Notes: generated by a model not told the origin, from the sequence alone. A stretch of 40,210 bases of DNA from Bryobacterales bacterium (GCA_020847895.1 JADLBG010000097.1:1-40210); one strand, 5' to 3'; counted from the first letter of the stretch, positions 1 to 9,076 are shown. Made by a program: numbers and translations.

Positions 1-132
1 CTCATCGGCTCCCGGCTCAAGCAATCTGGCATGTTCTGGACCGTCGAAGGCGCCAACCGAATCATCGCCCTTCGCTGCTGCCGCCTCAGCGGCAGGTTTG
101 AAGAATTCTGGGAAGGGCAGGCGGCTGCCTAG
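1..132 (+). mobile_element. C-terminal end of an ISKra4-family-like transposase (5' truncated by window edge)
   Basis: Frame 1 reads LIGSRLKQSGMFWTVEGANRIIALRCCRLSGRFEEFWEGQAAA*. The 'LKxSGMxWTxxGANxIIALRCCxLSGRFExFWE' pattern is typical of ISKra4-family transposase C-termini. Too short for the ORF track. Confidence 0.75.
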
Positions 133-160
133 TTGTCACTTTTGAGACGCGCACCCGTTC

Positions 161-505
161 ATGCGCATGTTTTGCCAGATAGCGTGCTATGTCCTGATCG
201 TGTTCGGAGCCGCGCAGGTGGCGGATGCCGCCTGCGAAAACACTTACGTAGGTTGCAACTACATTGCGGGCAGCACGACACAGTGTCCATATGGATCGAG
301 TGGTAGATTCGTTTTGAACGAGAGTAACACAGGTGCGCCGCAAGTTCTAGCGTTCATGTATGGAGCCTGCATTTTTTGCTCAGAGGGGTGTGCGCCGTGC
401 CTGGAATACCTGCTCCGAACCATCTATTACGATTGCAACTATCAATTGGTTCAGGAACAAATTTGGACCTGCTGCCGCGAGTTCGGCTGCTGGTGCCAGA
501 TCTAA
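161..505 (+). CDS. small Cys-rich secreted hypothetical protein (signal peptide + 12 Cys in about 90 residues)
   Basis: 114 aa ORF with hydrophobic N-terminus (MRMFCQIACYVLIVFGAAQVADA) followed by 12 cysteines including CxxC/CC/CxC spacings. No clear Shine-Dalgarno; alternative start at 167. Confidence 0.45.
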   Translation: MRMFCQIACYVLIVFGAAQVADAACENTYVGCNYIAGSTTQCPYGSSGRFVLNESNTGAPQVLAFMYGACIFCSEGCAPCLEYLLRTIYYDCNYQLVQEQIWTCCREFGCWCQI

Positions 506-731
506 TTGTTCGCGTACCAGAATTGGGAATGCCTCGCGCCCACCTAACCAAGCCCGGCATCTCCGCAAGTCCGGGTCGGTAACGGATAAGTCGCGCTCCA
601 AAAGGAAGACCGGTACGGGAGCGCATTTCTCGCCGCCGCGGGGCTTTCCTGTTCGGAGGCGATGATGCTGCCTCGGGTGGCAACTCAGTTCGCGCCGCAG
701 GTGCTGGGTGTGGTTCGCTGGATGGCGTGAA

Positions 732-1610
732 TCAGGATTTCGGGGAAAGTGGTTCGTCGAGAAGGAAGCGCCTGGTTTCGCGAAGGAACAGATCGAGCTG
801 ATCGTGGTGGACCCAGTGGCCCGCTCCTTCGACGCGGATGAGCTTATAGTTGTGGAGAGTTTCGGTGCGGCCGTCGGTTTCGGGATCGGGCGCCCAACTC
901 TGATTCCCCCAGAAGATGAGGACGGGGCAGGTGATGCGGCCCATAGCTTCCTTGAGGTCATCAAGGTCATGGCCGAAGGGCGGGAAGATACGGGCGTAGT
1001 TGTCGAACTTCCAGACGAGGGAGCCGTCGGATTGCCAGTTGGTGCCGTGGAGGGTGAGGTGGCGGGCGACTTCGTCGGAGAGGTGGGGGTTGGCCTCCTT
1101 CATGCGGCTGACAGCTTCGTCCAGGGTCTTGTAGCTGCGGGGTTCGCGCTGCTCGGCTTTGCGGATGGCCTCGATCCATCCACGGAGGCGATCGGAGGGA
1201 GCTTTGTGGATTTTGTGGTTTGGCGGAAAGCCGAGGCCTTCGATGGTGATGGCTTTGCGGACACGATCGGGATAGACGCCGGAGTAGACCATGGTGATGA
1301 TGCCTCCGAGGGAGTGGCCGATGAGGGTGACGGGGAAGTCGCCGATGACATCGAGGAGCGCGGAGAGATCGAGAACATGTTCGGCGACGCTATAGAGGGC
1401 TCCGGGGGCGCTGGCGCTGTTGCCGTGGCCGCGGAGGTCGAGTGCGTAGACGTGGAAATGCTCGCGGAGGGAGCGGGCGACCCAATCCCAGTTGCGCGCG
1501 TGGTCGAGGCCGCCATGGACGAGGACGAGGGCGGGCTTGCCCTCCTGGCCCCAATCCCAAAACTGGAGCTTGAGGCGGTGGGAGTAATAGAAGTGGGAAA
1601 TGGGCTCCAT
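732..1610 (-). CDS. alpha/beta hydrolase
   Basis: Contains VLVHGGLDHARNWD, LDLRGHGNS, nucleophile elbow LIGHSLGG and C-terminal GAGHWVHHDQ, the alpha/beta hydrolase fold motifs. Confidence 0.92.
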   Translation of the reverse strand: MEPISHFYYSHRLKLQFWDWGQEGKPALVLVHGGLDHARNWDWVARSLREHFHVYALDLRGHGNSASAPGALYSVAEHVLDLSALLDVIGDFPVTLIGHSLGGIITMVYSGVYPDRVRKAITIEGLGFPPNHKIHKAPSDRLRGWIEAIRKAEQREPRSYKTLDEAVSRMKEANPHLSDEVARHLTLHGTNWQSDGSLVWKFDNYARIFPPFGHDLDDLKEAMGRITCPVLIFWGNQSWAPDPETDGRTETLHNYKLIRVEGAGHWVHHDQLDLFLRETRRFLLDEPLSPKS

Positions 1611-1615
1611 GGCGG

Positions 1616-3223
1616 TTAGCGCACTCCGCTCTTCTCGCGGGCGGAGAGGAACTCGTCGCCTTTGCGCCAGGTGGGCATTGGTTGGCTTTCGGCAACGTCC
1701 AGGCCGATGGTGAAGCCGAATTTAGCCATTTCTTCCATACCGGAGAAGTCCCAGGATGGGTTGTATTCGTCGGAGGGCTGGTGATAGTGCTTGCTGTTGT
1801 ATTCTTCAAAGATCTTCTCGCCGTAGCCAGCGGGCTTGCCGGCGAATTGGGATCCCATGTTGATGGAAAAGGCGGGGACACCGGCGCGAGCGAGAGCGAA
1901 GTGATCGGAGCGGTAGAAATGTCCGGCCTCGGGGTGGGGGTCGGACTGGATGGAGAGGCGGAAGCGCCGAGCCACGTTTTCGACGACAGGCCAAATGGTG
2001 GTGCGCTCGGCTCCGGTGACGACGACATCGGTGGTGCGGCCGAAGGGGTAGAATGCGTCGAAGTTGAGGTTGAGCGCGGTCTTTCCGGCGGGAATGAAGG
2101 GGTGCGCCGCGTAGTACTCGGCTCCGCGCAGGCCGTTCTCTTCGGCGGTGACGAAGAGGAAGAGGGCCGAGCGGCGCGGCTTGTGGGGAAGTGCCTGCCA
2201 GGCGCGGGCGATTTCGAGGACGATGCCGCAGCCGGTGGCATTGTCGACGGCTCCGTTGTAGATACGATCGCCTTTTACAGGCTCGCCGATTCCGAGGTGA
2301 TCCCAGTGGGCGGTGAAGATGACTGCCTGATCCTGGAAGCGAGGGTCACTGCCGGGGAGGATGCCGGCAACGTTGCGGGATTCAACTGATCGCACGTTGG
2401 CAGGGAAGCTGCCGCGGAAGTGAACGGCCAGCGGGATGGCGCGGAAGCCTGGAGTATCGGCGAGTTTTAACATCTGCTCGGAGGACTTGCCGATGGAGGA
2501 GAAGATACGATCGCCGATTTGCCGGGTGACCCAGCCCGCGAACTGGAGAGCAGGGGCTCCCGGCTCCAGCTTGACCTGCATGTCTTCGCGCCCCCACGAA
2601 CTCCTGACGACGTCCCAGCCGTAGCTGGCAGTGGGGGAGGTGTGGATGATGATGCAGGCGGCGGCTCCGCGGCGGGTGGCTTCTTCGTACTTGTAGGTCC
2701 AGCGGCCGTAGTAGGTGAGGGCCTTGCCGGTGAAGAATTTCGGATCATCGGAGGGCGGCTCGTTGGTGAAGAGGACGACGACTTTGCCGCGGACATCGAT
2801 GCCTTTGTAGTCGTCCCAGCCGTATTCCGGCGCGGTGATGCCGTGGCCAAGGAAGACGGCGTCCGCATCGAGGGTGGAGGACTCATTCTGCCTCTGGGTG
2901 AGACCGACGAAATCATCGAGCCAGCGAAGCGGGAGGGGGTTTCCCTGGATTGTGGCGGAGAGAGTGGCGGAGGGGAGCGGATGGATGCCGACGAGGGGGA
3001 CACGCTGAAAGAAGGAACCGTGATCGCCGGCGGGCTTGGCGCCGACCAAGGCGAGTTGAGCGGCGATGTATTCGGCTGCGAGTTCACCGCCCCGTGTTCC
3101 GACGCCGCGGCCTTCGAGCAGATCGCTTGCCAAGAACTTCACGTGGGCCCTGATGCGGGCTCCGGCAATATCCTGCGCGGCGGCGAGAGAAGCGCAGAGG
3201 ACCAGAAGACAGAACATCTTCAT
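1616..3223 (-). CDS. secreted M28-family metallopeptidase
   Basis: Signal peptide MKMFCLLVLCASLAAAQ; PA-domain-like insert; zinc-site motifs FTAHWDHLG, GAVDNATGCG, FVTAEENGLRGAEYYAAHP, FYRSDHFALARAGVPA. Confidence 0.93.
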   Translation of the reverse strand: MKMFCLLVLCASLAAAQDIAGARIRAHVKFLASDLLEGRGVGTRGGELAAEYIAAQLALVGAKPAGDHGSFFQRVPLVGIHPLPSATLSATIQGNPLPLRWLDDFVGLTQRQNESSTLDADAVFLGHGITAPEYGWDDYKGIDVRGKVVVLFTNEPPSDDPKFFTGKALTYYGRWTYKYEEATRRGAAACIIIHTSPTASYGWDVVRSSWGREDMQVKLEPGAPALQFAGWVTRQIGDRIFSSIGKSSEQMLKLADTPGFRAIPLAVHFRGSFPANVRSVESRNVAGILPGSDPRFQDQAVIFTAHWDHLGIGEPVKGDRIYNGAVDNATGCGIVLEIARAWQALPHKPRRSALFLFVTAEENGLRGAEYYAAHPFIPAGKTALNLNFDAFYPFGRTTDVVVTGAERTTIWPVVENVARRFRLSIQSDPHPEAGHFYRSDHFALARAGVPAFSINMGSQFAGKPAGYGEKIFEEYNSKHYHQPSDEYNPSWDFSGMEEMAKFGFTIGLDVAESQPMPTWRKGDEFLSAREKSGVR

Positions 3224-3244
3224 CTAGTTCGAGTGTAGCGCGGG

Positions 3245-4117
3245 CTATGTTTTGAGCAGGGAAAAGGCCTTTTGCATGGCGGCAAGGGAGACAGATAGGG
3301 CCTGGCCGCGAGGCATCTTGCGGAGGGCTTCGTTGAAGGGTTCGGGACGCACGGGGCCGTCATAACCGATGGATTGAAGGGCGTTGAGGAAGGCTGCGAC
3401 GTCGATGACGCCGGTGGCGCAGGGTAGCTCACGGACGGAATCGATCTGCTGATCGACGGGGATGCCGGCGGGCGCATCGTTCAGATCGACGGAGACGACA
3501 TCTTTGTTGGCGAGCGACAGGATGTCTTCGCCGGTCTCATGGGCGGTATACCAGTGCCAGCTATCGAGAACGAAGCCGACATTGTTCGCGCCGATGGCGG
3601 CGATGAGTTCCTTGGTTTCGGCCATGGTGTGAATGAACGGATAGCGCCGGGAGGCCCACAGAGTTTTTGGGGCAACATATTCGAGGCCGAAGCGGATGTT
3701 GTGTTGCGCCAGGACGCCGGCGATGGCGCGGAGGCGTTTGACGTGGAGATCGAAGTTCCGGCGCGAGGTGAGCGAATCGTGGGAGGGATTGAGCCATGTT
3801 CCCATGCGGGTGACTCCGGCTTGCCCGAGAGCTTTTGCCTGGGCAGGCAGAGCGTTCATGCCTTCGGTGAACTTTTCGTCCGTGGAGCGGAAATCCACGG
3901 GAAGGGAGGCGCAGCCCCAAACCAAGTGGCGGGAGGCGAGGAAGTCTTTGATGCGGCGAATCTGTTCGAGCGAGATGCTTGCGAGGTAAGCAGGCTGCGG
4001 TTCGACAGCTTCGTAGCCGTAGTAGTGGGCGAGTTCGAGGGTCTCCATCTGGTCTGCCTTGACGCCGATGGCGCCGGGGGTGAGATGGATGGTCATCTTG
4101 CGGTTGGGGGGCGGCAT
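3245..4117 (-). CDS. sugar phosphate isomerase/epimerase (xylose-isomerase-like TIM barrel)
   Basis: Motifs GYEAVEPQPAY, FGLEYVAPKTLWASRRYPFIHTMAETKELIAAIGANNVGFVLDSWHWYTAHE, VRPEPFNEALR, typical of the AP endonuclease 2 / xylose isomerase-like family. Confidence 0.88.
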   Translation of the reverse strand: MPPPNRKMTIHLTPGAIGVKADQMETLELAHYYGYEAVEPQPAYLASISLEQIRRIKDFLASRHLVWGCASLPVDFRSTDEKFTEGMNALPAQAKALGQAGVTRMGTWLNPSHDSLTSRRNFDLHVKRLRAIAGVLAQHNIRFGLEYVAPKTLWASRRYPFIHTMAETKELIAAIGANNVGFVLDSWHWYTAHETGEDILSLANKDVVSVDLNDAPAGIPVDQQIDSVRELPCATGVIDVAAFLNALQSIGYDGPVRPEPFNEALRKMPRGQALSVSLAAMQKAFSLLKT

Positions 4118-4272
4118 AGGGAGATCTCAGGTCTCATAACAGCGTACAACCGTGATGAGGGTGCAGGGGCTGAACAGCGTTCTGAACATAATGGGGCGCA
4201 ACCGGAAGAAATCTTTTTTGAGGGTGGAACAAAACCGTTCCGGGATTCGTCCGTCTATATAACAAACGAGAA

Positions 4273-4322
4273 CGCCTCCTTGCGATACCCTTTCCCCAAC
4301 ACACCAACCTCGCAAGGAGGCG
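4273..4322. repeat. perfect 13-bp inverted repeat (hairpin), possible terminator of the minus-strand DUF2461 gene
   Basis: CGCCTCCTTGCGA (4273-4285) / TCGCAAGGAGGCG (4310-4322) with 24-nt loop, in the intergenic space between two minus-strand genes; only a weak T-rich tract follows on the minus strand. Confidence 0.7.
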
Positions 4323-4341
4323 CTATCTATTCAGTGCGCAT

Positions 4342-4357
4342 TGTTCGAATCTGAACA
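4342..4357. promoter_or_regulatory. dyad TGTTC-N6-GAACA, operator-like
   Basis: TGTTCGAATCTGAACA; a related dyad GAACAGCGTTC lies at 4172-4182, and both include the word TCTGAACA at or next to the dyad. Confidence 0.3.
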
Positions 4358-4419
4358 GTGATCCCCATTCTACACCTGTTTCGTCTTGGTGCAAGCGTTT
4401 TCTTTCGGCGCTTGTAGCG

Positions 4420-5136
4420 TTACAGATTCGTCCCGAGTGGGTCCTTGGCGCGTTTCCCGATTAACGGTTGGTTGAGGAACTCGACGAAGTGCGCCATGAC
4501 CTGAAACCGTTTGACCAGTTCGGGAAGGAGTTGGGCGGTGACGACGAGGGCGGGATCGAGGCGCGTGTCGAACAGGGTCCAGTGCTTGTATCGAATGAGG
4601 TCGGCAGCGGGGTGGTCGGGCGGAAAACCTTTGGGGACGCGGGAGAGTTGTTGCGCCCACAACTCGCCCATCAATTTGCGCAAGGCTGCTGCGCGTAGGA
4701 TTTTGCGGAATTCTTCGTGGTGTTCGGCGAGGTGATTGCGGATGGAGCGTAGTTCCTCTGGTCCGGGCATGTAGATGCCGGCGGCGACTTCGATCTCATC
4801 GGGGGCGACGCTGAAGTAGTAGCCCGCGCTCACGTGTCTTTCCATGCCGGCACGGGAGAATGAGGCGGCAACGTGCGTTTTGTAGGGAGTCTTATCCTTG
4901 CTGAAACGGGTATCGCGGTAGATCCGGTAGATGGCCCTTTTCGGGTCGGTAATATAGGGCGGGGCGAAGCGAACGAAGTGGGCATTGAGGGCATCCACGA
5001 GTTGCTCCATGGGAGCTTTCACGCTCTGATCGAAAATCTCTTTACGGGGCTGAAACCACTCGCGTTTGTTGTTTTTCTTCAATCCTCGGAGGAGGGCGAT
5101 GCCCTGTTGAGGAAATCCCGGAAAGCCCTTTCGCAC
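4420..5136 (-). CDS. DUF2461 domain-containing protein (TIGR02453-like)
   Basis: LLRGLKKNNKREWFQPRKEIF ... KDKTPYKTHVAASFSRAGMERHVSAGYYFSVAPDEIEVAAGIYMPGPEELRSIRNHL is the typical DUF2461 signature. Confidence 0.88.
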   Translation of the reverse strand: MRKGFPGFPQQGIALLRGLKKNNKREWFQPRKEIFDQSVKAPMEQLVDALNAHFVRFAPPYITDPKRAIYRIYRDTRFSKDKTPYKTHVAASFSRAGMERHVSAGYYFSVAPDEIEVAAGIYMPGPEELRSIRNHLAEHHEEFRKILRAAALRKLMGELWAQQLSRVPKGFPPDHPAADLIRYKHWTLFDTRLDPALVVTAQLLPELVKRFQVMAHFVEFLNQPLIGKRAKDPLGTNL

Positions 5137-5141
5137 AGTGA

Positions 5142-6155
5142 ATGACTCCTATAATCAAAGAAATGCCCATCACGCAAGCGGCGTTGGAGGCGCTAGGCGC
5201 GCTACCGCGGACAGACGTAAGACAGCACGTTCCCTTGAGCCAGTATACGAGGTTTGGAATCGGCGGCCCGGCCTGTATTGTTTGTGATTGCTGGGAGGAG
5301 GAGCCATTCCTGGAGGCGCTGGAGATCGCGCGGGAGAGCGGACTGGAGTACGCAGTTCTGGGGCAGGGCTCGAACGTGATTGTGAGCGACCGGGGTTTTC
5401 CAGGGATCATTTTGCGCTACACGGCGGACGGCATGGGGATGGACCAGGGTGTCCTTTGGGTGGAGGCAGGCGCGGTGCTGCAACGGGTGGTGGATTTCAG
5501 CATCGACCAGGGACTGGAGGGGCTGCACACCATGACCGGCATACCGGGATGGGTGGGCGCCGCGGTCTACGGAAACGCCGGGGCCTATGGGCATTCGATC
5601 TCGGAGTTCGTTCGCCGTGTACGGTATTTCGATGGCCGCGCGGTGGGCGAAATGGATGAGGCAGGGTGTGAGTTTGCCTATCGGGAGAGCATCTTCAAGT
5701 GGCGGAAAGAGTGGGTGATCCTATCGGCGGTGCTGCAACTGCCGGGCGGGGACAGGGAGAGGCTGCGCGCGAAGGCGGAGGAAATTCTGGCGATGCGGAA
5801 CGCGAAGTATCCGCCAGCGATGAAATGCGCGGGGAGCATTTTCAAGAACCTGCTGATGCGAAAGTTGCCGGAGCGGGTGCAGGTGCAGGTGCCGGGTTCC
5901 GTGGTGCGGGAGGGAAAGGTGCCGTCGGCATGGTTCCTGGAGCAGGTGGGGGCGAAGGGGATGCGCCGGGGAGACATCCAGGTTGCGGCTTACCACGCGA
6001 ATCTTATTTATAACGATGGGCAGGGGAGTTCGGCGGATCTGGTGGCGGTGATCAGCGAGTTGAAAGAGCGGGTGGCGGCGCGGTTTGGGCTATGGCTGGA
6101 GGAAGAGGTGCAATACATCGGGTTCGAGCGGGCAGCAGAAGGCGACGGGGGTTAG
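5142..6155 (+). CDS. murB: UDP-N-acetylmuramate dehydrogenase
   Basis: Motifs YTRFGIGGPA, VLGQGSNVIVSDRGFPGIIL, GLEGLHTMTGIPGWVGAAVYGNAGAYG, CAGSIFKNL, AWFLEQVGAKGMRRGDIQVAAYHANLIYN. Start may be 5163 (MPITQAAL). Confidence 0.95.
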   Translation: MTPIIKEMPITQAALEALGALPRTDVRQHVPLSQYTRFGIGGPACIVCDCWEEEPFLEALEIARESGLEYAVLGQGSNVIVSDRGFPGIILRYTADGMGMDQGVLWVEAGAVLQRVVDFSIDQGLEGLHTMTGIPGWVGAAVYGNAGAYGHSISEFVRRVRYFDGRAVGEMDEAGCEFAYRESIFKWRKEWVILSAVLQLPGGDRERLRAKAEEILAMRNAKYPPAMKCAGSIFKNLLMRKLPERVQVQVPGSVVREGKVPSAWFLEQVGAKGMRRGDIQVAAYHANLIYNDGQGSSADLVAVISELKERVAARFGLWLEEEVQYIGFERAAEGDGG

Positions 6156-8392
6156 GCCCCTTCCCTGCCCGCCCTGGCGAGCCAGTTCCGAAACATGGCG
6201 GCGAAATCCTGGGCGTCCTTGGCAGCGCGCAGTTCCTCGACGGTGTATTTCATCTTTCGGCGCCAGTTGGGGTACTGCCAGGTACTGGCAGGCAGGTTCT
6301 GCTGCTCGGTTTCCTTGGTGAGATCTTCCTGGTTGAGGACCATAAGCATGGAGGGTGTTTGGACGAGGAATCCGATGATGGCGTTGTGGAGTTCGCCGGC
6401 GAGTTCGGGTACTTGATCCACGGTTTTCGGGAACCAATCCGGGAGGAGGCGTAGTTGGTGGAGCGTATCGAGCATCTGCTGTTTGTCGGCGGCGCGCTCG
6501 GCATGTTGGCGGCGGCATGCCTGCTCGTCGGATAGGCCGGCATCGCGGCGGGCTTCGATGTCGCGGCCGGTCCAGAAGCCGGCGAGCGTGGGGAGATCGT
6601 GAGTAGTAGAGGCGACCAGGGACTGGCGGGCGTATTCCTCGGGGCGGTAGAATCTGCCGGAGTCGTCTTTTTCGAAGTAGAAGACTTTGTAGCTGAGAAT
6701 CCGCGATTGCTCGAGAGCCTCGCGGACATGGTCAGTGACGGTGCCGAGGTCCTCACCCACGATGAGGAATTTACCGCGAACGCTTTCAAGGGCGAGGATG
6801 CGAAGGAGGTCTTCGTAGGAGTCCTGAACGTAAGCTCCGTGCTTGGCGTCCATGCCGTCTGGGATCCAATAGAGCCGGAAGAGCCGCATGACGTGGTCGA
6901 TTCGCAAGGCTCCGCCGTGGCGGCTGTTGGCGCGGATGGTGTCGATGAACAGGCGGTAGCCGTCGTCGTGATGCTGGACGGTATTGGGAGGAGGGAAAGC
7001 CCAATCCTGTCCGTCCGGGGCGAAACCGTCGGGCGGGGAGCCGACGCGGCATCCGGAGACGAAGAACGGGCGGTAGGCCCAGAGGTCAGCGCCGCATTTA
7101 TCGGTAGCGAGCGCCAGGTCATGGTAGAGGCCGATGGGGAGTCCGAGGGAGTCCGATTTGTCCTGCACGGCCTGAAGTTGCTCGTCGATGAGCCATTGAA
7201 GGAACTTGTGGAACAGGATTTGGCGGGAATGCTGTTGTTGGAAGGCGGCGACTTCCTGGGAGGTGGGATCCTGGTAGGGCTGACGCCAATCGGGCCAGAC
7301 CCAGAGATCGCGATTGCGCCGGTGGAGATGGTCCCAGAGGGCGCAATATGTAGCGAATCTGTCGAGGCGACCGCCTTGTTGTTGGACGAAGTGCTGAAAG
7401 GACTGGGCGCGCGGGGAACCCGGATGGCGGAGAAACTCGCGGAAGAGGAGTTGAAGGAAGAAGCGCTTCAGGCGCCAGACGCGTTCGTATTCGACGAGAG
7501 GCGCATCGCGCAATTCGGTGAGCTGGCGGCGAACGGAGTCTGAAGCCGCGAGCTTTTGGACGATGGAGGAGGACGGGAATTCGGCCACGCGCTCCACATC
7601 GATGTAGAGTGGATTGCGGAAGAGGGCCGAATTGGGGAGGTAAGGACTGGTGTTGTAGGGCTGCCGGTTCTCGATGGCGTGTAACGGGTTGAGTGCGAGG
7701 AAGCTGCCATGGAGGTCTTCCTTGAGCCATGAGAGGAGATGTTCGAGGTCAGTGAAGTCGCCGCATCCCCAGTTGCGTTGGGAGCGTACGCCGTAGAGGC
7801 TGACGGCAACCCCGGCGAGACGTCCGCCCGCTTCCAAGGCATGGGGCAGCCATGCGCGATCGGGGGCCACGATGAGGCGGGACTCATGGTGGGGCTGGCC
7901 TTCGATGGCGGTTTGCACCCGGTAGTAACCAAGGGGAAGGGGCCCGTTTGGCCAAGGGTAGGACTTTTCGACGTACTTTCTGCCGGCGATGGTCGTTTCG
8001 CCGGTCTGCGGCAATCCGGCAAGATCGACGCTGTTATTTGTTTGTGCTCCCTCTTCGGAGATTACGGTGAGGTGGAGGGTTTGGGTGGAGAGTTCGAGGG
8101 GAACACGAAGCGGCAGCGACAGAGGCGTTTCGCCGGACACGATGAGACACAACGGCAGGGGATGGCCCCACTGCTGAAGGCGGCGGGCTTCGAGGGCCTG
8201 CCGGAGGTGGGAAGTGGAGTCGCAGGGAACGCCGAGGGAGCGGAGAATCGCCTGTTTGACGGCGGGATCGGGAACATGATGATTGCCCCAGATGTCCCAG
8301 AATTCGGGCTCTATACGCCATTCGAAGGCTGCCTGATCGAGCAGTTTGGCGTAGTCGCCGGGTTCGAGTACTTCCTCAGGTTGGGTTGACAT
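6152..8392 (-). CDS. malQ: 4-alpha-glucanotransferase
   Basis: GH77 motifs: SLYGVRSQRNWGCGDFTDLEHLL, PYNTSPYLPNSALFRNPLYIDVE, ALRIDHVMRLFRLYWIPDG, IVGEDLGTV, STTHDLPTLAGFW. Confidence 0.95.
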   Translation of the reverse strand: MSTQPEEVLEPGDYAKLLDQAAFEWRIEPEFWDIWGNHHVPDPAVKQAILRSLGVPCDSTSHLRQALEARRLQQWGHPLPLCLIVSGETPLSLPLRVPLELSTQTLHLTVISEEGAQTNNSVDLAGLPQTGETTIAGRKYVEKSYPWPNGPLPLGYYRVQTAIEGQPHHESRLIVAPDRAWLPHALEAGGRLAGVAVSLYGVRSQRNWGCGDFTDLEHLLSWLKEDLHGSFLALNPLHAIENRQPYNTSPYLPNSALFRNPLYIDVERVAEFPSSSIVQKLAASDSVRRQLTELRDAPLVEYERVWRLKRFFLQLLFREFLRHPGSPRAQSFQHFVQQQGGRLDRFATYCALWDHLHRRNRDLWVWPDWRQPYQDPTSQEVAAFQQQHSRQILFHKFLQWLIDEQLQAVQDKSDSLGLPIGLYHDLALATDKCGADLWAYRPFFVSGCRVGSPPDGFAPDGQDWAFPPPNTVQHHDDGYRLFIDTIRANSRHGGALRIDHVMRLFRLYWIPDGMDAKHGAYVQDSYEDLLRILALESVRGKFLIVGEDLGTVTDHVREALEQSRILSYKVFYFEKDDSGRFYRPEEYARQSLVASTTHDLPTLAGFWTGRDIEARRDAGLSDEQACRRQHAERAADKQQMLDTLHQLRLLPDWFPKTVDQVPELAGELHNAIIGFLVQTPSMLMVLNQEDLTKETEQQNLPASTWQYPNWRRKMKYTVEELRAAKDAQDFAAMFRNWLARAGREGA

Positions 8393-8448
8393 TCACAAAT
8401 TCCGATTCTACCTGTTTCCGTGGGATAATCATGACAAAGGAATAGAAG

Positions 8449-9009
8449 ATGCAAGGCATGTCCGCGGAAAACAAGCTGAATCTGACGGGTCCGGAAGACC
8501 TCTTCGCGCGTCTGGACAACGAGGATTTCCAGCATCTTTCGCAGAGCGTGATCACGACGACGCTGGACAAGGTGGTGAACTGGGGGCGGAAGAACTCGAT
8601 CTGGCCGATGACGTTCGGGTTGGCGTGCTGTGCGATCGAAATGATGGCGATGAGCGCATCGCGGTTTGACATATCGCGGTTTGGGGCGGAGGTGTTTCGG
8701 GGGTCGCCGCGGCAGAGCGACTGCATGATCATAGCGGGGCGGGTATCGCAGAAGATGGCTCCTGTGATCCGGCAGCTTTACCAGCAGATGCCGGAACCGA
8801 AGTGGGTGATCTCGATGGGGGCGTGCGCGACCTCGACGGGGGTGTTCAGCAACTACGCGCTGGTGCCAGTGAACCAGGTGATTCCTGTGGATGTGTATGT
8901 TCCGGGGTGTCCGCCGCGTCCGGAGCAATTGATTTACGGGATCATGCTGCTGCAAAAGAAGATTGAGCAGGAGCAGGGGAGCGTGCTGAAAGCTCTTAAT
9001 CTGGCCTAA
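8449..9009 (+). CDS. nuoB: NADH-quinone oxidoreductase subunit B
   Basis: [76 protein letters not shown]; all four Fe-S Cys ligands present. Confidence 0.96.
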   Translation: MQGMSAENKLNLTGPEDLFARLDNEDFQHLSQSVITTTLDKVVNWGRKNSIWPMTFGLACCAIEMMAMSASRFDISRFGAEVFRGSPRQSDCMIIAGRVSQKMAPVIRQLYQQMPEPKWVISMGACATSTGVFSNYALVPVNQVIPVDVYVPGCPPRPEQLIYGIMLLQKKIEQEQGSVLKALNLA

Positions 9010-9023
9010 GGTTGATCTCGATT

Positions 9024-9050
9024 CACAGTTTGAGCGAGTCTGTCCGATGA
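9024..9050 (+). promoter_or_regulatory. candidate sigma-28 (FliA) promoter upstream of flaG-fliS
   Basis: CACAGTTT-N11-TCCGATGA against the textbook TAAAGTTT-N11-GCCGATAA (6/8 and 6/8 matches), correct spacing, about 40 nt upstream of the flaG start. Confidence 0.5.
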
Positions 9051-9059
9051 GGGGACTAG

Positions 9060-9076
9060 AGGAGGCAAGGCCTCCT
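9060..9076 (+). repeat. 7-bp stem / 3-nt loop hairpin in the flaG 5' leader
   Basis: AGGAGGC-AAG-GCCTCCT perfect inverted repeat immediately upstream of the flaG start (9090). Confidence 0.55.

Noticed and set aside
1314-1330. GCCGATGAGGG on plus strand as another sigma-28 site
   Set aside because: Inside the antisense of a coding gene with no plausible -35 partner or downstream plus-strand gene.
708-1619. 303-aa plus-strand ORF
   Set aside because: Antisense of the alpha/beta hydrolase; acidic Gly/Glu/Val-rich shadow translation.
1390-2241. 283-aa minus-strand ORF rich in Ser/Pro/Thr
   Set aside because: Out-of-frame overlap of the hydrolase and M28 peptidase genes; low-complexity artefact.
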